A stretch of 58,420 nucleotides of DNA from an uncultured Alistipes sp. (GTDB lineage Bacteria; Bacteroidota; Bacteroidia; Bacteroidales; Rikenellaceae): the NCBI GenBank assembly GCA_944320665.1, contig CALUII010000006.1:1-58420 (forward strand), in the 5' to 3' direction. The translations under genes were made by a program, and so were the position numbers. The notes beneath the pieces were generated by a model. It searched no databases, was not told where the DNA came from, and worked only from the letters and a program-made list of their open reading frames with translations. Within the stretch, counting starts at the first letter, position 1; each line of letters opens with the position of its first letter. Shown here piece after piece: positions 32,214 through 41,402 of the stretch.

Positions 32214-33428
32214 TTAGAGACCCAGCTTCTTGCGGATATCCTTCGGCATCGACTCCTTGTTCACCATGAAGGTCATGGTCTTGTACTCGGCGAACGGACG
32301 CGAGAAGTACCAGAAACCGTCGTACGGAGCAACCGTATCCCACGAGTTCTGGACCTTGTAGTACTTGTTTCCGATCTGGTCAACGGCCGTGCCGACGATC
32401 ACCATGCCGTGGTCATCCGTGGTCTGGTAGTTGTCGTAGGCCTCCTGACGCATCTCCTGCGTGATGCTCTTCTCCTTGCCCGGTTTGTCGAACTTGTAGA
32501 GGGCAGCCTCCTTCTCGGCTTCGGTGAGCTGTCCCCAGCGGGCCGACTCCGTGCCGCTCATGCCGTCGAGGTCGGCCTCGGGAACGATACCCAGGCCCTT
32601 CGTGCGGCTGAATCCCTTCTCGCTCACGTCGGTGCTCCAGGCCACGGTGTAGCCCTTCGACAGGGCGTAGTCAACTACCGACATCATCTCGTCGAGCGGC
32701 AGGTTGTAGCTCTCGCCCCACGACCAGTTGTCGGGCACTTCGATGATGAAGGTGGTGTAGAAGGGGTGGTGCGTGAACGAGGTGATCTCCACGTAGTCAT
32801 CGACGTTGATCGGCAGCGACTTTGCGAAGCTCTGCGGCGTGTACTCCTTGCCTTTGTAGACGAACTTCTCGGGCATCGGGCCGAAGTACTCGTCGAGGAT
32901 GGCGTTGAAACCGCGTTTCCAAGCCGGCGACAGCGGGGCGCCGGTCTTTTCGCCCGAGGCGATCACGGCGTCGAGGTAGGCCTTCATGACGAGGGCCACT
33001 TCGCGGAAGTCGGGCAGGTCGGTACCGTAGTTCAGACCCGTGTAGGCCTCGAACGGCACGACGCCGTACTTGCGGATCATGTCGGTGACGTCGTGCAGTG
33101 CGCCGCCCTCACCGAAGTTCAGGTTGCCATGCATGCGGACATACTTCTCGGCCTTGTCCATATAGGAGTTGCGGGCCACCCACATCTCGCTGAGTCGCAC
33201 CTCCTCGCCGCCGGCACGGAGGATTTCGCTCTCCAGGAAGCTCAGTCCCGAGTAGGACCAGCAGGTGCCGCTGCGGTGCTGGTTCTTGACGGGTGTCGAG
33301 GGGGCTACCTGCACGTCGGTGAACCGGTAGCCTTCGGCCTGCTTGCCGTCGTTCTGCTGTGCGGGGGTTTGGGCCGAGCACGTCAGTGCCGCGCACAGCG
33401 CAAGGGCGGTAATGATTGTTTTTTTCAT
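32214..33428 (-). CDS. Secreted C1B (bleomycin-hydrolase/PepC-like) cysteine peptidase
   Basis: Papain-fold aminopeptidase of 404 residues. Signal peptide MKKTIITALALCAALTCSAQ indicates export, unlike cytoplasmic PepC. The catalytic Cys56 is in QHRSGTCWSYSG, His340 in TTDDHGMVIVG and Asn361 in KVQNSWD, so the triad is complete. Relatives trim N-terminal residues from peptides. Together with the S46 peptidase at the left of the window it points to use of peptides in the periplasm. It ends at a strong terminator and lies 47 bases after topA. Confidence 0.93.
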   Translation of the reverse strand: MKKTIITALALCAALTCSAQTPAQQNDGKQAEGYRFTDVQVAPSTPVKNQHRSGTCWSYSGLSFLESEILRAGGEEVRLSEMWVARNSYMDKAEKYVRMHGNLNFGEGGALHDVTDMIRKYGVVPFEAYTGLNYGTDLPDFREVALVMKAYLDAVIASGEKTGAPLSPAWKRGFNAILDEYFGPMPEKFVYKGKEYTPQSFAKSLPINVDDYVEITSFTHHPFYTTFIIEVPDNWSWGESYNLPLDEMMSVVDYALSKGYTVAWSTDVSEKGFSRTKGLGIVPEADLDGMSGTESARWGQLTEAEKEAALYKFDKPGKEKSITQEMRQEAYDNYQTTDDHGMVIVGTAVDQIGNKYYKVQNSWDTVAPYDGFWYFSRPFAEYKTMTFMVNKESMPKDIRKKLGL

Positions 33429-33475
33429 AGATAAAGGTTAGTTTGTTTGAATTATGGGATTATGTTCATTGGGTC

Positions 33476-35776
33476 TCATTTCTTCGCGCTGGCCACGATG
33501 CGGCGGCACTCCTCGAGCGTCAGCGTCTCGGGTTTGGCCCCCTTGGGCAGGCGGTAGTTCTTCCCCTTGAAGGCGATGTAGGGGCCGTAGCGGCCGTTCT
33601 TCACCACCAGGTCGGGCTCCTCGTCGAACGTGCGCAACGGGGTGTGGGCCGCTGCGGCGGCGGCCTGGTGTTCGTGCATCAGCTCGACGGCACGTTCGTA
33701 GGTGATCGTATAGGGGTCGTCGTGTTTCGTGAGTGAGGCGAAGGTCTTGCCGTGGCGGACGTAGGCTCCGTAGCGGCCGATGCCGACCGTGAGCTCCTCG
33801 CCGTCGAGTTGGCCCAGCGTGCGCGGCAGGGCAAAGAGTGCGAGTGCCTCGTCGAGCGTGATGGACTCGATGAGCTGTCCCTTCTTGAGCGAAGCGAAGC
33901 GTCCCTTCTCGCCTTCGGCCCCCTCGATCTCGACCATCGGGCCGTAGCGGCCGATGCGGGCCTTCACCGTGCGTCCCGTTGCGGGGTCGGTGCCGAGGAT
34001 GCGCACCTGCGACGTCTTGTCGGTCTGAGTGCCGATGGCCTTGTCGACCATCTGGTGGAACGGCCCGTAGAAGGCGGCGATCATCTTTTCCCACGTGATC
34101 TCGCCCTCGGCGATGCGGTCGAACTCCTTCTCGACGTTGGCCGTGAAGTTGTAGTCCATGATCGGGCTGAACTGTGCCTCCAGGTAGTCGTTCACCACCA
34201 TGCCGATGTCGGTCGGCTGCAGGCGGTTCTTCTCCTTGCCGAAATTTTCGCTCAGCTGTTTCTCGCTGATGCGCTCGCCGTCGAGTGTCAGCTGCACGTA
34301 GGAACGCTTCTGTCCCTCCTTGTTCTGTTTGACGACGTAGCCGCGGTTGATGATCGTGGTGATGGTCGGTGCGTAGGTCGACGGGCGGCCGATACCGAGC
34401 TCCTCGAGTCGTTTGACGAGCGACGCCTCGTTGTATCGGGGCGGGGCCTGCGTGAACCGCTCCGTGGCGGTGATCTGCGTCCGTACGACGCGGTCCCCCG
34501 GCTGCATCTTGGGCAGGAGTCCTTCGGTGCTCTGTTCCGCCGTGTCGTCGTCGGTCGACTCGGAATAGAGGCGCAGGAATCCGTCGAAGCGGATCACCTC
34601 ACCCGTGGCGACGAACTGCAGCGGCGAGGTATTCGTATCGATCACCACTGTCGTGCGGTCGATCTCGGCGGGGACCATCTGTGAGGCGACGGTGCGTTTC
34701 CAGATCAGGTCGTAGAGCCGTTTTTCGGCCGGCGTGCCCTCGATCTCCTGACGGTCGATGTACGACGGACGGATGGCTTCGTGGGCCTCCTGGGCCCCTT
34801 TGGTCTTGGTCTTGTAGTTGAACCAGTGGGCGTATTTCTCACCGAAGAGCTTGGTCACCTCCTCCTTGCACTGGGCCAGGGCCTGCTGCGAGAGGTTGAC
34901 CGAGTCGGTACGCATGTAGGTGATCAAACCCTGTTCGTAGAGGTGCTGTGCGACGGACATCGTCTGCGAGACGGACATGCCCAACTTGCGGCCGGCCTCC
35001 TGCTGCAGCGTCGAGGTGGTGAAGGGTGGTGCCGGGTAGCGCTGTGCGGGTTTCTCCTCGGCCTTCGAGACGGTGAACACGGCGCCGCGGCACTGTTCGA
35101 GGAAGGCTTCGGCCTCCTCGCGCGTGTTGAACCGCGACGACAGTTCGGCCTTGAAGAGCACCTGATCCGGGTCGCCTTCGGCGTGGAACTGGGCCACCAC
35201 GCGGAAATAGGGCGTCGAGCGGAAGGCGATGATTTCGCGTTCGCGCTCGACGAGCAGCCGCACGGCCACGCTCTGCACCCGTCCGGCCGAGAGCGACGGC
35301 CGCACCTTTTTCCACAGCACGGGTGAGAGTTCGAAGCCCACCAGACGGTCCAGTATGCGGCGGGCCTGCTGGGCGTTGACCAGATTCATGTCCACGGTGC
35401 GCGGGTGCTCGATGGCCTCGAGGATGGCGCGTTTGGTGATTTCGTGGAAGACGATGCGTTTCGTCTGATCGACCGGGAGCCCCAACACTTGTGTGAGGTG
35501 CCATGCGATGGCCTCTCCTTCGCGGTCTTCATCGGAGGCCAGCCAGACGGTTTGGGTCTCTTTGGCCAGTTTGGTCAATTCGTCGACCACCTTTTTCTTG
35601 TCGCTCGGGATTTCGTAGATCGGCTGAAATCCCTCGTCGATATGGATGCCGAGGTCTTTTTTCGAAAGGTCGCGGATGTGTCCGAAACTCGATTTGACGA
35701 TGTAGTTCTTGCCGAGGAACTTTTCGATGGTTTTCGCTTTCGCCGGGGACTCGACGATCACTAAGTTTTCCTGCAT
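33476..35776 (-). CDS. topA: DNA topoisomerase I
   Basis: Type IA topoisomerase of 766 residues that relaxes negative supercoils. The TOPRIM domain spans about 4-120 (IVESPAKAKTI, SDEDREGEAIAWHL). The active-site tyrosine is Y287 in GLITYMRTDSVNLS. The C-terminus lacks four-cysteine zinc ribbons and instead has three repeats of the GRYGPY type (IGRYGPMVEI, GIGRYGAYVRHG, NGRYGPYIAFKG). Start at 35776 (MQENLVIVESPAKAK) is preferred over an in-frame ATG ten codons earlier. Confidence 0.96.
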   Translation of the reverse strand: MQENLVIVESPAKAKTIEKFLGKNYIVKSSFGHIRDLSKKDLGIHIDEGFQPIYEIPSDKKKVVDELTKLAKETQTVWLASDEDREGEAIAWHLTQVLGLPVDQTKRIVFHEITKRAILEAIEHPRTVDMNLVNAQQARRILDRLVGFELSPVLWKKVRPSLSAGRVQSVAVRLLVEREREIIAFRSTPYFRVVAQFHAEGDPDQVLFKAELSSRFNTREEAEAFLEQCRGAVFTVSKAEEKPAQRYPAPPFTTSTLQQEAGRKLGMSVSQTMSVAQHLYEQGLITYMRTDSVNLSQQALAQCKEEVTKLFGEKYAHWFNYKTKTKGAQEAHEAIRPSYIDRQEIEGTPAEKRLYDLIWKRTVASQMVPAEIDRTTVVIDTNTSPLQFVATGEVIRFDGFLRLYSESTDDDTAEQSTEGLLPKMQPGDRVVRTQITATERFTQAPPRYNEASLVKRLEELGIGRPSTYAPTITTIINRGYVVKQNKEGQKRSYVQLTLDGERISEKQLSENFGKEKNRLQPTDIGMVVNDYLEAQFSPIMDYNFTANVEKEFDRIAEGEITWEKMIAAFYGPFHQMVDKAIGTQTDKTSQVRILGTDPATGRTVKARIGRYGPMVEIEGAEGEKGRFASLKKGQLIESITLDEALALFALPRTLGQLDGEELTVGIGRYGAYVRHGKTFASLTKHDDPYTITYERAVELMHEHQAAAAAAHTPLRTFDEEPDLVVKNGRYGPYIAFKGKNYRLPKGAKPETLTLEECRRIVASAKK

Positions 35777-35862
35777 TGCCTGATGTAACTCTGTTCCTGT
35801 ATTCAATTAAAGGTGTACGCTGAACGGTTTCGTGCGCGGGCGTCGTGTGTGTGGGGGGGGCG

Positions 35863-37452
35863 TCACTGGATCAACGTGTAGGTCAGTTCGATCTTCACGG
35901 GAGCCGTATTGCCCTCTGCAGCCATGCCCTGCACCACCGTGAACGAGTTGGTGAAGAGGTCGTAGGCTTCGGGACCCAGATAGATCGTACGGTTCTTGAC
36001 CAGCGACAGGTCGACCGCATCGTTCTCCGAGCGGCGGGCGGCCTTGGCCTCGAGGTAGCTGTTCCACAGCTCCTGCAGGTAGGCCGAGATGTCGAGCACG
36101 AAACAGCCCTGGCTGCGGTTGATGTAGCCGCCGTAGGCCAGTTCGTAGTCCTCCGTATTGTACTCCGTGTAGTAGTCGTAGTCAGTGATTCCGGTGAGGC
36201 GTTTGTAGTCGGTGTAGCAACCGATGCGCTTCATCGACCCTTCCATGAGCGGGGTGACGACCCCCTGGTCGATCCGGCTCCAGTCGTAGTCGGCGCCGCG
36301 GAAATAGAGTTGCAGCAGCGCCCGGTTGAAGGCCAGGGTCTTGAAGTTGCGCCCTTCGTCGAGGTTCACGCGGGCGATTTCGGCCTCGATGGCATCGAAA
36401 AACTCCTGCGTGAAGCGGACCTCCGTGATCACCCCGCCCAGACCCGAGACGATTGCCTGTGCGGTCAGCGGGCGTTCGGCGAGGTTTTCGTCGGCATCGG
36501 CCTCCTGGACGAGGGAGCCCGCGTAGTCGTGGCGGATCGTGTTGACCGAGAGGTTGCTCTTGAGGGCCGAGGTCGACTCCGACGACGAGAAGTAGTAGGT
36601 GCCTCCGACCGTATCCTGAATGAGGGTCGGGTCACTCGGCACGCGGTTGCGCGCATAGATCGTGAAGCCCGACGATGCGAGTTTCATGCCATAGACGCCT
36701 CCCTTTCCCGTTTCGGTGACGGGCTGGGCCGGAAGGATGCAGAGTCCCTTGAAGGCCTTGCGGAAGGCGGCGGCATCGTTGTAGATCGTGTAGTCGATCC
36801 CCTCCTGCACGTTTTTCGAGCCGTCCGAGATCATCAGCCGGTAGGCAAACTCGCGGCCGCGCTGCGTCGGGTTGAGCGTCACCGAGACGTAGTCGCCGCC
36901 CTGCACCACATACTTCTGCGGGAAGGTGAACGTGAAGAGCGGTTCGCTGCCGATGTAGGGGCGCGGGTCGAAATTGAGGTAGAAGATCGTGTCCTGATTC
37001 CGTTCGATGTAGGAGTCGTCGACAATTTCGTATACGTTGAAACTCTGTGCGGTGAGTGTATCGCGGCCGTAGCTCTGTATGGCGACGTGCAGCTGTGCCG
37101 AGTCGAAGATCGGCCGATAGCCGAAGTACCCTTCGTCAACCTTGTAGTAACTCAGGAATTGGGACATGAATCCGGCCTCGACCGAGCCTACGGTGTCGTT
37201 GCGCGACGAGCCGAAGTAGCCCACGCCGATGTTGCTGGCGCGCATCGAGTCGCTCCTGAAAAGACGGGTTTCGATCTGCCGGTCGTTGCCGCCCAGGCGC
37301 ATCATCCCCATCTTCATCTCCTCGTTTCCGGGGAGGTATTCACTGCCGAGCGTGTCGTCGGAGGTGGTGCAGCTGCCGAAGAAGGCGCTGCCGGCGAACA
37401 GGCAGGCTGCGGCGGTGCGGATCATGCGGCGCACCTTATCGTAATGCCTCAT
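35863..37452 (-). CDS. DUF4270 family lipoprotein
   Basis: Lipoprotein of 529 residues. An N-terminal membrane-like segment leads to the lipobox FFGSC, followed by TTSDDTLGSEYLPG. The body is beta-rich and extracytoplasmic, and fits the Bacteroidota DUF4270 family of unknown function, which commonly lies beside the short glycogen-synthase-like gene, as here. The ATG at 37452 overlaps the end of that gene by 17 bases. An internal ATG at 37425 gives a shorter signal peptide of normal form and is nearly as likely. Confidence 0.82.
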   Translation of the reverse strand: MRHYDKVRRMIRTAAACLFAGSAFFGSCTTSDDTLGSEYLPGNEEMKMGMMRLGGNDRQIETRLFRSDSMRASNIGVGYFGSSRNDTVGSVEAGFMSQFLSYYKVDEGYFGYRPIFDSAQLHVAIQSYGRDTLTAQSFNVYEIVDDSYIERNQDTIFYLNFDPRPYIGSEPLFTFTFPQKYVVQGGDYVSVTLNPTQRGREFAYRLMISDGSKNVQEGIDYTIYNDAAAFRKAFKGLCILPAQPVTETGKGGVYGMKLASSGFTIYARNRVPSDPTLIQDTVGGTYYFSSSESTSALKSNLSVNTIRHDYAGSLVQEADADENLAERPLTAQAIVSGLGGVITEVRFTQEFFDAIEAEIARVNLDEGRNFKTLAFNRALLQLYFRGADYDWSRIDQGVVTPLMEGSMKRIGCYTDYKRLTGITDYDYYTEYNTEDYELAYGGYINRSQGCFVLDISAYLQELWNSYLEAKAARRSENDAVDLSLVKNRTIYLGPEAYDLFTNSFTVVQGMAAEGNTAPVKIELTYTLIQ

Positions 37453-38245
37453 AGAATCGGTTGTAGTTTGCGAAAAAGTCCTCCGCCTCGGGCGACTGAT
37501 ACTCCAGAAGGGGTTTTCCGCTTTCGCGTGCGATCTGCACGGCAGCCGGATCGGCCTCTTCCGAGGCGATGACCACGCCGTCGGCATATTGCATAACGAA
37601 GCGGCAGAGATTTTCGTATGAAGGGGTCGCCAGCAGTTCGAGATTTTTATCCTTGACGCCCTCGTTGGCTATCTTTGCGCCGAAACCGGCATCGAGCGTG
37701 CCGTCGAATCCGTCGCCATAGAGCGAGACGACCACCTTCACGTCGCGGAAGATCGGATCGTCGGCGAAGACGCGCTTCAGGTAGACCGGCATCACGGCCG
37801 TGAACCAGCCGTGGCAGTGGACGATGTCGGGAGTCCAGCGCAGTTTTTTGACCGTCTCCAGCACGCCGCGGGCGAAGAAGATGGCCCGTTCGTCGTTGTC
37901 GGGGAAGTAGTTCCCGTCGGCATCCTTCAGCACGGCCTTGCGCGAGAAGTAGTCGTCGTTGTCGATGAAGTAGATCTGCACGCGGGCCGACGGGATCGAG
38001 GCCACCTTGATGATGAGCTGGTGGTCGTTGTCGTCGATGATGAGATTCATGCCCGACAGGCGGATCACCTCGTGGAGTTGGTGCCGGCGTTCGTTGATGC
38101 AGCCGTAGCGGGGCATGAAGGTGCGGATTTCGTTGCCCTGCTCCTGCATGGCCTGCGAGAGTTTGCGGCAGAGGAGCGAGCACTCCGTCTCCGGAAGGTA
38201 GGGGGTGATCTCCTGACAGACGTACAATATCCTGCTTGATGCCAT
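37436..38245 (-). CDS. Glycogen/starch-synthase-like protein (GT5 N-terminal domain only)
   Basis: The protein has 269 residues and matches just the N-terminal Rossmann half of GT5 glycogen synthases (RILYVCQEITPYLPETE, then DIVHCHGWFTAVMPVYLKRV). The C-terminal half that binds ADP-glucose phosphates is absent, and the KxGGL motif expected about 15 residues in is replaced by LPETECSLL. Bacteroidota have such short proteins annotated as glycogen synthase, but glucosyl transfer looks unlikely. It overlaps the DUF4270 gene, so the two are expressed together. Confidence 0.8.
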   Translation of the reverse strand: MASSRILYVCQEITPYLPETECSLLCRKLSQAMQEQGNEIRTFMPRYGCINERRHQLHEVIRLSGMNLIIDDNDHQLIIKVASIPSARVQIYFIDNDDYFSRKAVLKDADGNYFPDNDERAIFFARGVLETVKKLRWTPDIVHCHGWFTAVMPVYLKRVFADDPIFRDVKVVVSLYGDGFDGTLDAGFGAKIANEGVKDKNLELLATPSYENLCRFVMQYADGVVIASEEADPAAVQIARESGKPLLEYQSPEAEDFFANYNRFYEALR

Positions 38246-38267
38246 GGTCGAGAGTTTTTTATAGGGA

Positions 38268-38275
38268 CAAAGATA
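38268..38275 (-). promoter_or_regulatory. -7 box of the glycogen-synthase-like/DUF4270 operon
   Basis: Minus strand TATCTTTG, 22 bases before the start codon. TTTCG at 38296-38300 could be a weak -33 box. Confidence 0.5.
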
Positions 38276-38297
38276 CGAAAAATTTCGCGAACATACG

Positions 38298-38347
38298 AAA
38301 TCCCGCTCTGCCGAGTGTAGCTTTTGTTCGGGGCAGAGGCGGGATTT
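38298..38347 (-). terminator. Probable terminator of queA
   Basis: A stem of about 15 bp with one bulge (38298-38312 with 38332-38347) sits about 115 bases past the queA stop codon. The T-run after it on the minus strand is short (ATTTCGT). Its foot touches the promoter of the next gene. Confidence 0.45.
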
Positions 38348-38462
38348 TGTGCAGTTTCGGGGGAAACCCCTTGCGGGGGTGTGTGGTTTTTGCCACGGAA
38401 GGCATCTGCGTGATGCGGCGCCTGCCGGTGGTGGGGGCGGGCGAACGGTGGGCGCCCGGGTG

Positions 38463-39512
38463 TCAGAGGATCAGCATGGCGTCGCCGTAGGTGCCGAAGC
38501 GGTACTTCTCCTCGCGGGCCACGCGGTAGGCCTCCATCACCAGGTCGTAGCCACCGAAGGCGGCGGCCATCATCAACTGCGTCGAGTAGGGCAGGTGGAA
38601 GTTGGTGACCATGGCGTCGGCGACCGTGAAGTCGTAGGGATAGAAGATGAACTTGTTGGTCCAGCCCTCCATCGGTTTGATGTGTCCGTGGGTCGAGACG
38701 GCCGTTTCGAGCGTGCGCATGACGGTCGTGCCGATCGAGACGATCTTGTGTCCCTCGTCCTTGGCGTGGTTGACGATCTCGGCGGCCTCCTCCGTGACGA
38801 AGAACTGTTCGGAATCCATCTTGTGTTTCGAGAGGTCCTCGACGTCGACCGTGCGGAAGTTGCCCAGCCCCACGTGCAACGTGACGAAGGCGCTGTCGAT
38901 TCCCTTGATCTCCATGCGCTTCATGAGGTGTTTCGAGAAGTGCATGCCGGCCGTCGGGGCGGCTACGGCCCCTTCGTGGCGGGCGAAGATCGTCTGGTAG
39001 CGTTCGGCGTCTTCGGGTTCGACCTTTTCGCGCACCCATTTGGGCAGGGGGGTCTCGCCGAGACGGAAGAGCGTCTGCTTGAACTCGTCGTACGGACCGT
39101 CGAAGAGGAAGCGCAGCGTGCGGCCGCGCGAGGTGGTGTTGTCGATCACCTCGGCCACCAGCAGGTCGTCGTCGCCGAAGTAGAGTTTGTTGCCGATGCG
39201 GATCTTGCGGGCGGGGTCGACCAGTACGTCCCACAGGCGCAGTTCGCGGTTCAGCTCGCGCAGCAGGAAGATTTCGATTTCGGCGCCGGTCTTCTCCTTG
39301 TTGCCGTAGAGGCGGGCGGGGAAGACCTTCGTGTCGTTGAAGACGAAGACGTCCTTTTCGTCGAAATATTCGATGATCTCCTTGAAGATGCGGTGTTCGA
39401 TGGTGCCCGTGGCCCGGTTGACGACCATCAGGCGCGATTCGTCCCGATTCGGGGCCGGATATCTGGCCAGCATGTCGGGGCTGAACTCGTACTCGTATTG
39501 CGATAGTTTCAT
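38463..39512 (-). CDS. queA: S-adenosylmethionine:tRNA ribosyltransferase-isomerase
   Basis: Cytoplasmic enzyme of 349 residues. It transfers and rearranges the ribosyl part of AdoMet onto 7-aminomethyl-7-deazaguanine in tRNA, making epoxyqueuosine. Motifs seen are [41 protein letters not shown] and [18 protein letters not shown]. It is the last of the ftsX-DUF3098-uppP-truB-queA run, 66 bases after truB. Confidence 0.96.
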   Translation of the reverse strand: MKLSQYEYEFSPDMLARYPAPNRDESRLMVVNRATGTIEHRIFKEIIEYFDEKDVFVFNDTKVFPARLYGNKEKTGAEIEIFLLRELNRELRLWDVLVDPARKIRIGNKLYFGDDDLLVAEVIDNTTSRGRTLRFLFDGPYDEFKQTLFRLGETPLPKWVREKVEPEDAERYQTIFARHEGAVAAPTAGMHFSKHLMKRMEIKGIDSAFVTLHVGLGNFRTVDVEDLSKHKMDSEQFFVTEEAAEIVNHAKDEGHKIVSIGTTVMRTLETAVSTHGHIKPMEGWTNKFIFYPYDFTVADAMVTNFHLPYSTQLMMAAAFGGYDLVMEAYRVAREEKYRFGTYGDAMLIL

Positions 39513-39578
39513 AGCGTTAAAACGATCTGTTTGGGCCGGCGGAACGATAGCCGGATTAAAGTCAATACGTTGAAAAGG

Positions 39579-40319
39579 CTATTTTGTTTCGCAAGCGGCG
39601 AGTTTTTCGAGAAAATCTTCCAATTTGTGTGCCATTTCGACGCGGAATCCGCCGCTGCGGGTGCGGCGGAGCGACTCGAGGTGGGCGCCGCTCTGGAGCG
39701 CTTCGCCGATTTCGCGGGCCAGCGAGCGGATGTAGGTTCCCTTGCTGCAGCGCACCTGCACGCGGATGCGCGGCAGGTCGCACGCGAGCAGCTGCATCTC
39801 GTAGATGTGGATCAGTGCCTGGCGCAGTTCGACCTCTTCGCCGGCGCGGGCCAGTTCGTAGGCACGCGTTCCCTCGATCTTCTTGGCCGAGTAGAGGGGC
39901 GGGGTCTGGAGCCGTTCGCCCGTGAGCGAGTCGAGCGCGGCGAGGACCGCCTCACGCGTGATGTGCTCCGTGGGATAGGTGCGGTCGATCGGATGTTCGA
40001 GGTCGTAGCTCGGGGTGGTGGCTCCGAGGCAGATGTCGGTGACGTACTCCTTCTCCTCGGCCTGCAGGGCGTCGACCATCTTCGTGGCGCGGCCGATGCA
40101 GACGATCAGCACCCCGGTGGCCAGGGGATCGAGCGTGCCGGCATGGCCCACCTTGATGCGGCGGTAGCCCAGGCGGCGGAGTGCGAATTTGATCTTGCGC
40201 ACCACGTCGGTCGAGGTCCAGCCGAGCGGTTTGTCGATGACGGCGATGTAGCCCTCTTCGAAGTTGATGCCGCGCAGGTCGGGCGCGGCAAGTGTGTCGT
40301 TCGTCGTGTTTGCTTCCAT
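39579..40319 (-). CDS. truB: tRNA pseudouridine(55) synthase
   Basis: Cytoplasmic enzyme of 246 residues that makes pseudouridine 55 in the tRNA T-loop. The catalytic Asp lies in KVGHAGTLDPLATGVL. IDKPLGWTSTDVVRKIK is the conserved start of the fold, followed later by PPLYSAKKIEGTRAYELAR and CSKGTYIRSLAREIG. There is no PUA extension, which is the usual Bacteroidota form. It starts 25 bases after uppP. Confidence 0.96.
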   Translation of the reverse strand: MEANTTNDTLAAPDLRGINFEEGYIAVIDKPLGWTSTDVVRKIKFALRRLGYRRIKVGHAGTLDPLATGVLIVCIGRATKMVDALQAEEKEYVTDICLGATTPSYDLEHPIDRTYPTEHITREAVLAALDSLTGERLQTPPLYSAKKIEGTRAYELARAGEEVELRQALIHIYEMQLLACDLPRIRVQVRCSKGTYIRSLAREIGEALQSGAHLESLRRTRSGGFRVEMAHKLEDFLEKLAACETK

Positions 40320-40344
40320 GTTGCGATAGGGCGTGGGGCGTTTT

Positions 40345-41136
40345 TTAGGCGAAGTAGCTGAGGAGTGAGACCGTGCCGGCGGCGGCGCAGTAGAGGGCGA
40401 ACCAGATCAGACGGCCGCGTTTGACCACCTCGATCATGAACTTGCAGGCGAGGCACCCCGTGACGAAGGCCGCAAGGAATCCGGCAGCCAGGGGCAGCGT
40501 GCCGATGCCGGTCGAGAGTTCGCCGCTCACCAGTTGGAGCAGCGTTTCGCCCATGATCGGGGCCAGCACCATCAGGAACGAGAACTGGGCTACGGCCGCC
40601 TTTTTGTTTCCGAGGAGCAGGCCGGTGGCGATGGTCGAGCCCGAGCGCGAGAGTCCGGGCATGGCGGCGCAGGCCTGTGCCAGACCGATGATGAATGCGT
40701 CGCGGTAGGAGATCTGCTCCTTGGGGCGCGGTTTGGCGTAGTAGGCGAAGGCGAGCAGGGCGGCCGTGAGCAGGAGCATCGCTCCGACGACGGCCAGGAT
40801 GGCGGGCGAGTCGAGCAGGGCGTTGAGCTGGTCCTTGAGCAGGAAGCCCACGATGCCGATGGGCACCATCGAGACGATGAGCTTCAGCAGGTAGCTTTTC
40901 TCCTCGTTCATGCCGCGGCGGAAGAGTCCGCGCAGCAGGCGGGCCACTTCGGGCCACAGGACGACGAGCGTGCTGAGGACCGTGGCGGCGTGGAGCGTGA
41001 CGTCGAACGAGAGGTTCTCGTCGATCTGCACGCCGAGCAGCTCTTTGGCGATCTGGAGGTGTCCGCTGCTCGATACGGGCAGGAATTCGGTGATTCCCTG
41101 CACGATGCCGAGCAGGATAGCTTCTAAGGTACCCAT
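40345..41136 (-). CDS. uppP: Undecaprenyl-diphosphate phosphatase
   Basis: Polytopic inner-membrane enzyme of 263 residues that dephosphorylates undecaprenyl diphosphate so the lipid carrier can be reused for peptidoglycan and other envelope polymers; it can also give bacitracin resistance. Signature [18 protein letters not shown] at the N-terminus and [20 protein letters not shown] hold the catalytic residues. About seven hydrophobic segments are visible. It follows the DUF3098 gene by 4 bases. Confidence 0.96.
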   Translation of the reverse strand: MGTLEAILLGIVQGITEFLPVSSSGHLQIAKELLGVQIDENLSFDVTLHAATVLSTLVVLWPEVARLLRGLFRRGMNEEKSYLLKLIVSMVPIGIVGFLLKDQLNALLDSPAILAVVGAMLLLTAALLAFAYYAKPRPKEQISYRDAFIIGLAQACAAMPGLSRSGSTIATGLLLGNKKAAVAQFSFLMVLAPIMGETLLQLVSGELSTGIGTLPLAAGFLAAFVTGCLACKFMIEVVKRGRLIWFALYCAAAGTVSLLSYFA

Positions 41137-41140
41137 ACGG

Positions 41141-41395
41141 TCAATAGCGTTTGAGGAGGGCGTAGATCTCGACGACGAATCCGCCGACGACCAGCAGCGG
41201 GGCCAGCGTGATGCGTCGCCACGAGAACATGGCGTAGTTGAATTCGTCGGGCGAGTCGCTGCCGCCGCCGGCCATCAGGACGAAGCCCAGCAGGATGATG
41301 CCGAAGCCGATGAGCAGCAGCACGTAGTTGCGCCGCGTGAGGGGCAGGCGCGGATCGTGCGATTCGTTCGGTGTCTGATCGGGTTGCGTTTTCAT
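41141..41395 (-). CDS. DUF3098 family small membrane protein
   Basis: The protein has 84 residues and two hydrophobic segments ([20 protein letters not shown] and the later [18 protein letters not shown]). It fits DUF3098, a small Bacteroidota family found between ftsX and uppP, as here. It has no known function; position suggests an envelope or division role. The ATG at 41395 is 7 bases after the ftsX stop. Confidence 0.82.
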   Translation of the reverse strand: MKTQPDQTPNESHDPRLPLTRRNYVLLLIGFGIILLGFVLMAGGGSDSPDEFNYAMFSWRRITLAPLLVVGGFVVEIYALLKRY

Positions 41396-41402
41396 GATTC
41401 TA

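Noticed and set aside
37436-38245. Frameshift or truncation of a full glycogen synthase
   Set aside because: No C-terminal GT5 domain is found downstream in any frame; the next sequence is the DUF4270 gene. A short form is the more likely natural state.
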